64,000 bases of DNA from Ganoderma boninense. Lineage: Eukaryota > Basidiomycota > Agaricomycetes > Polyporales > Polyporaceae. The stretch covers positions 3,120,602-3,184,601 of the forward strand of contig CM035312.1 in NCBI GenBank assembly GCA_002900995.3, read 5' to 3'. Shown here piece by piece: positions 1 through 10,407 of the stretch. Position 1 is the first letter of the stretch. Every line of letters begins with the position of its first letter. Below the pieces are notes generated by a model, which searched no databases, was not told the DNA's origin, and saw nothing but the letters and a program-made list of their open reading frames with translations. Both the position numbers and the translations under genes were made by a program.

Positions 1-2
1 AC

Positions 3-2084
3 CGTCTCACGGGTAATGCTCCCTGGCAATGGGGTGCCGAAGAGCAGTCAGCATTCGATGAGCTCAAACGTCGTTTCACTGAAAGCCCTGTCCTGAGCAT
101 GTATGACCCAGACCGCAAAACCCGCATTGAAGTCGATGCATCCGGGTATGCTACCGGTGCGGTTCTGTCTCAGGAGGGGGAGGACGGCAAATGGCACCCT
201 GTGGCTTTCCACTCTGAGTCAATGAGCGATGCGGAACGCAACTATGAGATCTATGACAAGGAGATGCTCGCTATCATCCGTGCCCTGCAGGCCTGGCGCC
301 ACTACCTCGAGGGTCTTCCCAGTGTGTTCGAGATCCAGTCGGACCACAAGAACCTCGAGTACTGGAAGGCCGCACAAAACCTCACACGCAGGCAGGCACG
401 TTGGGCTCTCTATCTGTCGCGGTTCGACTTTGTCATTGCACACAAGCCAGGCACCTCCAACGGTAGGGCAGATGCGCTGTCACGCAGGCCTGATCACCAG
501 AAGGACGACGCCAATGACAACCTGAACCGAGTCATGTTGCAACCCGATCGCTTCCGAGTACTGGCAGCCAAGAGAGGGCACATGTCAGTGGTACCAGAGA
601 AGGCACTGCTCCGCCGCATTCGAGAATGTGGAGAGCGTGAGCAGGAGGTCGCAGAGGCACTCAGCAAGCTCGATAAGCTAGGGCCAGCACGTCTACAGAA
701 CGATTTGGTGGACTGGAACACAGAACAAGGCCTGCTGCTCTACCGCGGCCGAGTTTATGTCCCCAAAGACGACGTGCTTCGAGCAGAGATAGTGCGCATT
801 CACCACGACCTCCCGCCTGCTGGACACCCTGGCCAGGCAAAGACGGTGGAGTTGGTTACACGGAACTACTGGTGGCCGGGCATGGCAAAGTTTATTAAGG
901 ATTACGTTGAGACCTGCGACACTTGTCGCCGTGGCAAGACTTCACATGCGAAGCCACATGGTCCCCTTCAACCCAACGAGATCCCGGACGGCCCAGGCCA
1001 AGTAGTTACCTGTGACTTCATCACTGGACTGCCGGAGGTGGACGGATACAACGCGCTCCAGCTTATTGCTGATCGGCATGGAAAGATGATTCACCTTATT
1101 CCATGCACTGAGGAGATCGACACGGAAGGGACTGCAGACAACTTCATTAGAGAATGGTTCCGTCTACATGGACTCCCGCGAAAGATCATCTCTGATCGGG
1201 GGCCCCAGTTCTCTAGCAAGCTCTTCCGTGCAATCCTTAAAGGCCTCGACATAGAAAGCGCGTTGTCCACAGCCTACCACCCGCAGACGGATGGACAGTC
1301 GGAGCGATGGAACCAGGAGATAGAGGCGTACCTACGGATGTACTGCTCAAGGCGCCGCGACGATTGGGTCAAGTGGCTACCAACAGCAGAGTACTGCTTT
1401 AACTCGCGCGTACATTCATCCACAGGGTACTCGCCGTTTTACCTCATGTACGGCTATGAACCTCAGTTCCACGTTCCGATGCTATCCACCACAGTGCCTA
1501 CGGCGGATGAACGAAGAGAGGAGTTGCGGCAGGCAAGGGAGGATGCGACCTCAGCCTTAACCCTGGCAGCAGAGCGGATGAAGGAGTACTACGATCGCTA
1601 TGTCTCCGCTGCTCCAGAGTTCAAGGAGGGTCAGAAGGTGTGGCTCGACACGAGGAACTTCCGTGTCCCAGGAGTCTCTCGGAAGCTGGTGGACCGGTAC
1701 GCTGGCCCGTACCCTGTCAAGCGCAAGGTGGGCAACTTGGCTTACGAGCTCAAGCTCCCCAAAGACATGGGGCTCCACCCGGTGTTCCATGTGACACTCC
1801 TACACCCGCATAAAGAAAGCCAACTTCCCGGTCGGCATCCCCCTGAACCTGCAGCTCTTGAAGTGGAAGGAGAGGAAGAGTACGAAGTAGAGGAAGTGTT
1901 AGAGTCGCGTCGGTATGGGCGATGGAAGAAACTGCAGTATCTGGTTCACTGGAAGGGCTGGGGCCCTGAACACGATAGCTGGGAAGACGTGTCGGATCTA
2001 GCAAACGCGCCAAAAGTGCTGCAAAAGTTTCATTCGACACATCCCGACGCTCCTGGCCCTCTCAACAAGAAGACTCGATCGTGA
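3..2084 (+). CDS. Gypsy pol polyprotein, C-terminal part: RNase H, integrase, chromodomain (5' partial)
   Basis: The frame is already open at base 3, so the first ATG at 99 is internal. The N-terminal residues (LTGNAPWQW, then the FxELKxxFxxxPVL type) are the end of RT. RNase H follows, with acidic residues in EVDAS, YDKEML, QSDHKNLEYW and GRADALSRR. The integrase has an HHCC-type zinc region (HHDLPPAGHPGQ ... CDTC) and a DD35E core: Asp in TCDFITGLP, Asp in ISDRGPQF, Glu in GQSERWNQEIE. A GPY/F-like module (RYAGPYPVKRK) precedes a C-terminal chromodomain (YEVEEVLESRRYG ... YLVHWKGWGPEHDSWED), which in chromoviruses directs insertion to particular chromatin. There is no stop or frameshift over 2 kb, so the protein may be functional. 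Confidence 0.95.
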   Translation, partial: RLTGNAPWQWGAEEQSAFDELKRRFTESPVLSMYDPDRKTRIEVDASGYATGAVLSQEGEDGKWHPVAFHSESMSDAERNYEIYDKEMLAIIRALQAWRHYLEGLPSVFEIQSDHKNLEYWKAAQNLTRRQARWALYLSRFDFVIAHKPGTSNGRADALSRRPDHQKDDANDNLNRVMLQPDRFRVLAAKRGHMSVVPEKALLRRIRECGEREQEVAEALSKLDKLGPARLQNDLVDWNTEQGLLLYRGRVYVPKDDVLRAEIVRIHHDLPPAGHPGQAKTVELVTRNYWWPGMAKFIKDYVETCDTCRRGKTSHAKPHGPLQPNEIPDGPGQVVTCDFITGLPEVDGYNALQLIADRHGKMIHLIPCTEEIDTEGTADNFIREWFRLHGLPRKIISDRGPQFSSKLFRAILKGLDIESALSTAYHPQTDGQSERWNQEIEAYLRMYCSRRRDDWVKWLPTAEYCFNSRVHSSTGYSPFYLMYGYEPQFHVPMLSTTVPTADERREELRQAREDATSALTLAAERMKEYYDRYVSAAPEFKEGQKVWLDTRNFRVPGVSRKLVDRYAGPYPVKRKVGNLAYELKLPKDMGLHPVFHVTLLHPHKESQLPGRHPPEPAALEVEGEEEYEVEEVLESRRYGRWKKLQYLVHWKGWGPEHDSWEDVSDLANAPKVLQKFHSTHPDAPGPLNKKTRS

Positions 2085-2110
2085 GGACACGATCCTTAGG
2101 AGGGGGGTAT

Positions 2111-2570
2111 TGTCATGAACGGCACGCTCCGCGCCTACCCCGGCGTCTCTCTTTCCCTTTTTGGACTGTTTGCCTCCCGCGTCGTCCTTATTGTCCTCCG
2201 TTGTTTAGCAAACCCGTCCCTTGTTCTCGCAGTACAATAACTCCTGTCACCCATTGTTCCCGTCGTCATTGTACTACATACCATTGTTCTTCCACTGATT
2301 CCCGTGTCCATAGTTACCTATTGTCTCCGGTTCCCATTGTCCGCTACATGTATATAAGACCTGTACTTCGCTACCTGGAGACCTCAGTTTCGACCTCTTG
2401 TCTCCAGGTAAGCCTCACTGTATTCTCGCTCGTTACTTACTCGCTCAATACATCTTGTCTCCAGCCTGACTGTCGAGCCCTGCTCCGCTCTCGCTGCACA
2501 AGTGCTCGTCGACGCCCTTGCTCGTCTCGTAAGCCTCCTCCCTGATCTTACTCGACAGCCAGTCGTAACA
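2111..2570 (+). repeat. 3' LTR of the gypsy chromovirus
   Basis: It starts with TGTCATGAAC directly after a purine tract and ends in GTAACA, giving TG...CA ends and a length of 460 bp. A good TATA box (TATATAAG) lies at 2351-2358, so transcription (R) should start near 2380. The sequence immediately after the LTR (TGGAG) would be the target duplication, but the 5' partner is outside the window. Confidence 0.8.
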
Positions 2571-3869
2571 TGGAGGGCATAAATGTAAGCGCATTGGGGC
2601 AGGCAATGAAGCAGCTTACAATTAGAAATGCCTCGTAATCACGGGCTGCGAGCCTTTTGCGCGACGACACATCATGCCAGAAGCGTCGAATCCGATCACG
2701 ACCGAACGTAGGCATGCGACACATTCTGATGAGGTAGTGAGGACTGAATGGATTATTGTGGTGTATCTAAAAACTGTACCTGCTATTAAACTCCTCTACG
2801 GCATCATCGCCCTTTGCGGCCAATATTCGCATGAGATGGGTAAATACTCCCTTCCAGACGCCGAGCTTGAACTCATGCATCAAGTCCGGAGCAAGGATTT
2901 CATAGAAATTCACGCCAAAGGGCGAGAGACATGTTGAAAAGGCACTCTATTGGGATGTGTCAGTATCGCACAGCCAGTCTCAACACCGTGACGTACCTGG
3001 ATAGGCGTCAGTGACTCAGGATCTATCCAGTTCATGACATGTGCACCGTTGATGGAAAATCCCTTGAATAGGTGCTTACGCGCGCGCTGCACATTAGCCT
3101 GGAGTGTGTTCGTATCCTGTCACTTCAAGGTTTGTCAGCGCCGGTCGTCAGCCTTGCGGCCAGCTTCTGCAACCTTGTCCTTTGGAGTCAAGCAGCGAGG
3201 GCAGAGGCAGCGTGCGAGAGGTTTCATAGCCGCGATGAGGACCCTAGAAATTCCGAGAAGTAAGTCTATGACTCAAAATGAATATCAAGTGGCAAGAACA
3301 TACTTCTCCGGATAATCTGCAGAGTATGTGAATATTCGGGGGAAAATCCGGCGAACAACTCCATCGCCACAAGTGAGCAATATTCCGTGTTCATACGCCT
3401 CCATAAAATCAGCGTCAAGAAGGTGAAGCCAGACTTGTTGGAATATCTCCCGCTTGCAAAACTTTAGAATGTCCTTGGAGGGCGATCGTCCATACGTTGC
3501 CATGTAGAAATCTTTAAGTGCATCGGGAAGCTGCAAGCCAGTAAGCACAAATTCAAGATAGAGCTGTTGAAACAATACAACTTACACCAGGAATGTATGC
3601 AAGATGGTGAGCAGCAAACTCAGTGGGGCGGCCGCGCACGTATTTCGAGAGATTTCCGAAGTAGAGATAAATTGGCCACAAAGACGCGGAACCAAAGTTG
3701 GACAGCAATGTCGCATCAGACCAAAGGAGGAGAGGAAGAATGGCATACTCGACCTCTGGAGCATCACCAGGTACACGTTGTCTCTTTCGCATCGCTGCGT
3801 CGGCCTCAAGCATTGCGTTAGAGTTGTAACAGTCTGTGTATACACGAATAGGGGAGGGGGGTAGAGAGT

Positions 3870-4640
3870 GCTGGGGCGAACTCGGAGCTTCAGTGGAAGT
3901 TGAATTCGATGACAATGGCCGCTGATAGGCCCGGTGCCTCTCCATGCTCCGAAACCCCCGAAATGCCCCCACTTTTCGCACCGAGGAGTCCGCACCTCGG
4001 AAGGCACTCGACCCGCGCCCCCCTGTTCTGAACGCACACCCCCGAAGCCACCATCCGAAGCCCCTTTTAGTTTCCCAGTTGGTCACCCGCTTGACTCCGC
4101 ACTCCCCGAAGTTTCCGAGTGCATCCCTCGCCGTGTCTCCACTACCGGCGACAGGTGATCGAGGGGGACGACCCCCGTTCNNNNNNNNNNNNNNNNNNNN
4201 NNNNNNNNNNNNNNNNNNNNNNNNNNNNNNNNNNNNNNNNNNNNNNNNNNNNNNNNNNNNNNNNNNNNNNNNNNNNNNNNCCGCGCAAGCGTAGCGTTTG
4301 CGAGATCGCTCGGGCAGTCCGCGCGTGGACTCTCGACGCTTACGAAGTCTCCGACCTCCCCGATCCCGCGTTCACCCATCATCGCGCCTTCTTCCGATAG
4401 CGCACTCGTCCCGGAGGTAGCGAAAGCCTCACGGGTGTGTTGTCCCCCTTTCCTTTTGTTTCCCATTCGTTTCCAGCGTTCTCGTCCCCTTCCTGCACGA
4501 CGTCCGTACGTCGTTGTCTCCATCATCCACCGTCCCTCGGTCTATTCGCGAGAGCTGACCACCTTCCTCGCACCCTCAGTGACGGACTCGTTGGTCTTTG
4601 CCCCATCCACGGTGTCACTCCACCTCAGCCTCTATCCCGC
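3870..4640. other. Unidentified sequence with assembly gap inside the Plavaka gene
   Basis: The two conserved transposase blocks are separated by about 770 bp without transposase similarity. Bases 4181-4280 are 100 Ns. The flanks are C-rich and show no convincing ORF. This could be another nested insertion or a long intron. The gap prevents a decision. Confidence 0.5.
4181..4280. other. Assembly gap (100 N)
   Basis: Exactly 100 unknown bases, the usual placeholder for a scaffold gap of unknown size. ORFs crossing it are artefacts. Confidence 1.
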
Positions 4641-5871
4641 AGTATCCTAGCGGAGTCCAGACCGTCCGTCAGTGTATCACCGTGTGGTGGTGGAGGTGTT
4701 CGGAGGTCGTGTATCGTCAGCGGGGCCGGCAGATGTCTGTGATGGTGGGGTCCAAAACTTGTGGTGAGGAAACCAGTGGTACACGTGCGAGAAGCGGGAT
4801 GTGGTGTCCTGAATAACACCCTTGATGAGGGCGAGAAGTTTACGGTGGACAAGACCCATGACAGGAAACTTGGGTGCGTTCTCCTCAGACTTATACTTTG
4901 CACCCGTCTTGGGGAGGGAGACCTCAAGACGTGCTTCGTGCCAGCCATCGTCTATGGAGAAGATCCCAGAAGGGTTGACCCAGACGTCGAGCGCGTGTTC
5001 GGCCGCCCTCGCGTTAAAGCCCTGAAGGTCGTCTCCTGAGAATCCAGGTGAACGGATGACAGCGATAAGATCATCCAAGGCATCGAGCGACTTCGTGTCA
5101 GAGCGACCATAAAAGTAGTCCATGAGACGAAATTGCGAGGCATTCTTGAAAGGTCCATAGTCAGGCGTCGATGACGTTGGGTTGACCGCGACGGTGACCG
5201 AGCGAGTGATCCATGCAATACTCGAGTACTTCGGAGCATCCTGCGATGTAGGCTTGTCAAGCCCGGGGTGCATCGCTCACAGATTCCAGGCTATCACCAG
5301 CTTCAGGATCTGCCTGGGGGCGTAGCGCATACTCACGAAATATGCCAAAGCCGTCGGGCTCTGTGCGGTACAACTTCTCGACATGGGATGTGGGAGTTGT
5401 GAGTGTAGGAGGCTGTACGGGAAGGGGGACAGGATGGACAGGATTGCAGCTGGGGGTGCTCGGCAGCTGAAGAATCGCGTTATATTGCGACGGGAGGGCA
5501 CTTGGAGTTGAAGGAATAAAATCATGGAAGATTTTGGGCAGACGAACGTGTCATCCTCCTCAAGTTGATGGTGCAGGAGAACTTGGACATGGGGGAGAAG
5601 CGATAGGAGGGGGAGGAGGCATCGAATAGGGCTGTATGCACGGGCTTGACGTTGGTGTCTAGGAACTAGATCCAAAACGAGGCCTGCGCACCTGGAGTCC
5701 TGTATTCAGTCGAGGTCTCTTGTTGAAAACGGTCTCAATGGCTTCGGACTTGCGCTTTCCCAGTGCCTGTGTGATGGAGGAGAGTTGATGGGTGCAGTTG
5801 TTGTAGTGACGGCGGAAAGCATTTTTATTCGCAGTTTTGAAGCTGCATGAGGCGTGCTCGCAAGAGTACAT

Positions 5872-6742
5872 GGTCCAAAGTGACTTGTGAGTGAGAGGGG
5901 TAATGTAGCTAGTAGGTATGGGGGAAAGGAGATGTGACACGGGCCTGCAGCCTTCGAGACCCCGAACCAAAAGCGCTCACAGGATGTACGCTGGCCGTCG
6001 CTGCTGATAAAAGTGAGACGATCATCGGAGAGTAGCTCTGTGGCGAGCCAATAAAATCGCTGCTAGCAGTTAGAATCGTCAGCATGAAGACAAAGATATC
6101 AGAAGCAGGACACGCACCTGGGCTTGAGCTTGAAGGAGGTCGGTCATTATTGGCTGTTCTACGCAGCCTCATGCTTGCGAAGAACAAAGAAGTGTACCTA
6201 TAACAAGTAGATGTATAAGTTCTGGAATTTGGGAGCGAGAAGGGTAAAGGTACCGGCAAGCAAGGAAGGATGACGGTGCAGACGACTGATGGACGAATGT
6301 GGCGGCAAGCTCAGGAGTCAGGAGGCAGGCTTGTGGCGGTGGCACGCGTTTGCATCTAGGTCACCTGATCGAGTGTAACACTTCAAGAGTAACATTCGGT
6401 CGTCCTTCTTCCTTCTCCACCATTGTGTCTTCCGGAGCTCTCACCATTGCGCTGCCGCCTCACTCCGACCCTACCTTCCTCGGAATGAGCAGCAATCACA
6501 CCTGTAACAAGACGGCTATGCGCCAGCATCGCAATCGCTACCGCCCAGGCCTCAAGGTTCGTTCTCTGCAACTCAAGTCCGTGTATCGTGCTCTGAGCCT
6601 CTCCAACTTCCTGTGTATCGTGGCCTATAAAGCCACGTTGCCCTCAAGAAATATATTCCCATCCCATCCATCACTTTCCCACTTCCGAGCACCAATATCT
6701 CTCGTCGTCGTCGCCCACTCCTGTCCATTCACGCATATCCAA
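5872..6742. other. Intergenic: Plavaka 5' flank and DUF6698 promoter
   Basis: There is no supported gene. The left part should contain the 5' end of the Plavaka element, but no terminal inverted repeat could be recognised. The right part is a pyrimidine-rich promoter and 5' UTR with a TATA box. Confidence 0.5.
6626..6632 (+). promoter_or_regulatory. TATA box of the DUF6698 gene
   Basis: TATAAAG lies 117 bp upstream of the start codon at 6743, followed by pyrimidine-rich sequence as in many basidiomycete promoters. Confidence 0.45.
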
Positions 6743-8639
6743 ATGCCTGCTGGTGCCACAAACCTCCAACTTCAACGCCAGTACAAGGCTAAATGCACTC
6801 GCAAGGTGCAGCTGAAGCCGTCGAAGTCAGGCAAACCCCAGAACTCAGCTCAGCGCAATGCTCCTGCTGCCTCGAAGAATGGCAAGCGACCGCTTGCAGG
6901 TAAGTAAAGTTTAGCTTGAGGAGCCTTTACGGGTCTGATTCATCATCTTGAATTTTGTTGCAGCTCGTGAAGAGGACCTGGAACTTAAGCGTCGCCGCCT
7001 TGCAACTGTTCCAGGCACACCTGGCGCTCCTGACCCCGACTCTTCTCCTGAGCCAGGCGCCGTCAACGATGAAAATGAGCCGGACGGTGTTCAGCCTAAA
7101 AACCCCACCTGGGCCCAGAGCGCCTGGCTGCTCGATGCAAATTGCGAGTACGTACAGTCAATCTGGAGCTCATTTTGTCTCACTAGCTGATATCTTCCAC
7201 AGTGAAGACACCCGTATTGCTACGGGAACTCAAGAGATCTATGACGGCAGTCGGGTGCTCGTGCGGTACACCAGCGAGTATCCCAATCAAACACGGATCC
7301 TAACATACGGCGTGGTCCATCGCAACGTACCCCTTGAGGACCGGCCCGGACAGTGAGTATCCGGTTCGTGTTCTTATGAAAGACAGTTCTGATTGTGTTC
7401 CAGATGTCAAGACGAGTACAACGCAGACGTCGAGGCCGAAGAACTTTGGCTTCGCTGGTGCAACCACTTTTCCGAGATCGAGGACCATCTCGACTATCTT
7501 GCCGACAACCCCGCCCTGGTACTCATTATTGGCCGATTCGTACGTCACCTTCGTATTTTCGCGCCCACATACTGATATTTACGCCTGCTAATAGGTTAAT
7601 GCTGTTGCTGCTAAGGTTCGGAGCAACGACCTTGGTCGCTTGAACCAGCGCATCATTGGGCTCTCCGGCATTGAAGATCCCAAAGGCATACTTCAAGTGA
7701 AGAGCAACCGCGGATGGGAGGATGTGCGCACTGCACGCCTTCTTTGCCCACTCTGCTATCTCAAGAAACTTGACATCAATCCCAATATGTGAGTCTTTTC
7801 CCCGCGTGACCTGTTTTAATCTGACTTCCTCACGCAGCTTTCTTGGCCACGTCCGCAACTTTCGTGTGAAGCTGTTCACGCTCGACTATCCATCGATGAT
7901 GTATGACATGTCTCTTGTTGATCCGGACGACGCGGAGGCCAGTTTTCTGCGGAGTCCCCTTCTCGTCAAGGTAAGCTCTCTTGCTTGTGTGAAAATAGCG
8001 CAACTAATGTTCTTCCATTCAGTATTATAAGACCGTGATGACCGGCAGGTCTTCAGTGTTCAACACTGGCGGTGGTCCCACCAGAGGCCAGAGAAGCCCT
8101 GCCTCTCAGTATGAGCTCGATTATGTCAGCCTCCATAGCATCGTTTACATCGCGCCTCTGGTATGTTGATCCTGTAAATGCGGGGTTATGTATTTCTGAT
8201 CTGCTGCAGGCTCGTAGCGCCTTGACGGACCACGACTGGTCTGATGTTGAAGGCAAATTCTGGAAGGCCGAGGACTTCCTCAACAGCATTATGCAGCTGG
8301 CCTATAGCTCTCCTGACTGGTTCACGGACACCATGGCGTGGTGGAACAAGTAAGCTGTCACTGGCATGTGTGGACGTCTGGGCAACACTGATGCATGATA
8401 GGCAAATCTACGGGCATGACGACGAACTGGATTCTGAGACTGAACGCGAGATGGAAGGAAGTGCATTTTACATCATCATGTCCCACCGCAAGGCCCGCAG
8501 CCAGAACGCGGTGTATGGCAACGATGACAACGACAACCCCGGCGACAACGGCGGTGATAATACTGGCAGCGACCATGAGTCCGACTCTCAGCCAGTCGCT
8601 TCTGGTTCTGGTAAGACATCTGAGAACAGTGCAAAGTAG
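6743..8639 (+). CDS. DUF6698-type hypothetical protein (9 exons, 489 aa)
   Basis: Nine exons join in frame with GT-AG introns of about 50-65 bp: 6743-6899, 6964-7147, 7203-7352, 7404-7539, 7595-7788, 7838-7970, 8023-8160, 8210-8349, 8402-8639. The N-terminus is basic (a Lys/Arg-rich 50 residues). The middle contains LCPLCYLKKLDINPN and FRVKLFTLDYPSMMYD, then LRSPLLVKYYKTVMTGRSS and the ALTDHDWSDVEGKFW block. This pattern resembles the agaricomycete DUF6698 family: a ruined Cys pair, an S/F-LRSPLLVK motif, and an F-W-x-A-x-F C-terminal helix. The tail is acidic and rich in Asp, Asn and Gly. The family has no known biochemical role and is often expanded near transposons. The gene model is strong because every junction preserves frame; the family name is from memory. 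Confidence 0.75.
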
Positions 8640-10023
8640 TCTGTCTTGGTAGGCTGGTTTCATTTATCTATCTGCCATGAAACTGATCATTCGATCTGAC
8701 CACAGATGCAGGATCGCTTTTTCTTGCTGTTTTGTCGTCTGACTTCCATGCGTGTTTTCATTCTTATTCGTGTCTCGTTTTTGATCATGCCTGGCGTGGC
8801 GCTTCTCTGATGTATGTACGTTATGGAATGGTGAGAATGTTATTTGTTGTCCCGAGTTTTCATTGCCTACGCTACACTGTGGTCACCCTTCAATTTATGT
8901 CCATGCTGTGCCTCTTCAAATTCGATAGGAATGCATGGTAAAGATTTGTGGCGGAAGTGGTAATTACAGCCCAGACTCTATGATACATATTGTAAGTAAT
9001 GTTCAGACTTCACAGCGTACATGGTAGCTACTGTCCAGACGTCGCAGTTAAGGTGGTATGTGCTGTCCGGAAGCCGCAGAAAATATGGCATGTACTGTCC
9101 GGACTTCCAGGGATGGGCGGCCTGGCCTTGCAGGCGATTGGTGACAATGTGGTCGGGAGTGGCCATACTCGAGAGAAACTCTGACAAGCCCCGGCCAGGG
9201 ATGACGGCCCCTCGTCAGACACGGCGATCCCTTTGCCAGGCCGTTCAAACCTTGCCGCGCTGGTGAATCATGACCATGGATTGCATTACGGTCTGCACAT
9301 TTGCTGATGTTAGTCGGCCACGGCATTGCCCGGGAATTAGGCGCTACGTATTCTGCGCGGCCCCCTTTTAGCTTTCTTCCTCATTGTCACCATCACCACA
9401 TATCTCGTAAACAGCATGGCGCTCAGGATGGCAATCCACGAGACAAGGTAACGTTTATATTCTGCCATCGGTTTGCCTGTACATGCATTTTTTGAAAAAT
9501 GGCTCCTCCACTTCTACCGAGCGCAACTTCACATGGTTTGACTCGACCATCATCTGACATCACCAACTTGGCCTGGGCCTGCAAACCGCTGTTGCTTTGA
9601 ATAAGTACCTAAACACAATGTTGTGTCTACGGGTGATATCATTGTGAATCACTGTGAAACACCCCCAGGTCAGGGGCAATTTGACTTTGCAGAAATGCCG
9701 TAGTAAAGAGACACCATGTGCCATCGTTTCTCCCTACTCAGTTCCTGTCCTCCCAAGCTTGAACTGTGTACCATCAGGAAAAACCTCCATCTATAATGAG
9801 TGATAATAACACGTACTTGAGGGAAATTATTCCATTAGTCTTAATAAGTCTAAATATCAAGGTCCCGGACCTGGAAGATGTAAACGAGACATAATTCTGA
9901 GCTCAAAAGAGCCGATATTCTGCTATAACCAGGGATCTCTTCTCAACAACGCCAATCACACAAAGAACAGGGCAGGTAAACACTATTCGCATTGAAGGTA
10001 AGACTAACTGATAACAACACAAC
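8640..10023. other. Gene-free stretch
   Basis: Contains the 3' UTR of the DUF6698 gene and a short 32-bp tandem repeat, then AT-rich sequence with many stops in all frames. No gene, tRNA or element boundary was recognised before the TRIM. Confidence 0.5.
9002..9113 (+). repeat. Imperfect 32-bp tandem repeat, about 3.5 units
   Basis: Units start at 9002, 9031, 9063 and 9095. Each later unit opens with CTGTCC followed by AGACG or GGAAG/GGACT and ends with a TGGxATGTG/A-like string. Units 2 and 3 are both 32 bp; the outer units are partial and diverged. Function unknown. Confidence 0.55.
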
Positions 10024-10135
10024 TGTCATGAACAGGCATTACGAGCTACATATATAGTACCAGCCAAGTGTCAAGCCAAGCTTGACATTGCGTCCTTTTG
10101 GCGTAGCTGGTTCAGCGGCTGGTCTGTTCCTAACA
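10024..10135 (+). repeat. TRIM 5' LTR
   Basis: 112 bp, identical to the 3' copy. A TATA box (TATATAG) at 10051-10057 predicts transcription starting near 10078, the first base of a 12-mer (AAGCTTGACATT, 10078-10089) that recurs inverted at the primer site. A match to the Pol III A-box consensus (TGGCGTAGCTGG) lies at 10099-10110. Confidence 0.93.
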
Positions 10136-10136
10136 T

Positions 10137-10148
10137 AATGTCAAGCTT
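10137..10148 (+). promoter_or_regulatory. TRIM primer-binding site, self-priming type (candidate)
   Basis: AATGTCAAGCTT starts one base after the 5' LTR. It is the exact reverse complement of AAGCTTGACATT at 10078-10089, the predicted 5' end of the transcript. In Tf1/sushi-type chromoviruses the RNA 5' end folds back to such a site and primes minus-strand synthesis. The complementarity is seen; its role is inferred. Confidence 0.6.
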
Positions 10149-10407
10149 CCAGCAGTCGACGGTTCGACTCCCCTTCTGGCAGAATCTTTGTTGTCTAGAT
10201 TTGTCATAGGCTGTGACGTGACTTGGGATGTCACAAGGTCACATGCATGCTTGGCTGTGACAAATAGAGACAAAGAGCAGGATAGGGGTCCTTCCGAACC
10301 GGTCAAAGACTGTCAAGGCTCTGACCGTCCTGAAGTGGGCGGCTAACCCTTGGGGCCACTAGTATATCTAGTTCCACGTGAGGACACGTGCCTTGGAAGG
10401 GGGGTAA

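Larger units (their letters stand above)
1..2570 (+). mobile_element. Ty3/gypsy chromovirus, 3' portion (5' end outside window)
   Basis: An uninterrupted pol reading frame runs in from the left edge and ends with a chromodomain. It is followed by a purine-rich tract (about 2098-2110) and a 460-bp LTR. The order RNase H, integrase, chromodomain, PPT, LTR defines a Ty3/gypsy chromovirus. The LTR ends exactly where sequence matching a Plavaka transposase gene begins (2571), so the element seems to have inserted into that gene. The 5' LTR, gag, protease and most of the RT lie outside the window, so the target duplication and insertion age cannot be checked here. The lack of stops suggests a recent copy. 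Confidence 0.93.
2571..5871 (-). pseudogene. Plavaka-type transposase gene, disrupted
   Basis: This minus-strand gene has the layout of Plavaka transposases, the CACTA-related DNA transposons common in Agaricomycetes. It starts with a short zinc-finger-like N-terminus (MYSCEHASCSFK, ATG at 5871). A conserved N-terminal block holds DGFGIFREYAL, then MDYFYGRSDTKSLDALDDLI and DGWHEARLEVSLPKTG (about 5350-4740). The core block holds YNSNAMLEADAAM, WSDATLLSNFGSASLWPIYL, GNLSKYVRGRP and DYPEK, and then, past an intron at 3244-3303, CLCPRCL. Past further introns come NFYEILAPDLMHEF and MPTFGRDRIRRF. It is broken in three ways: a 1-bp frameshift in a C-run near 5265, foreign sequence plus an assembly gap at about 3870-4640, and loss of the C-terminus at 2571, where the gypsy LTR begins. 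Confidence 0.85.

Noticed and set aside
2674..3315. Plus-strand ORFs over the Plavaka region
   Set aside because: Antisense to the transposase, whose introns and motifs explain the sequence better.
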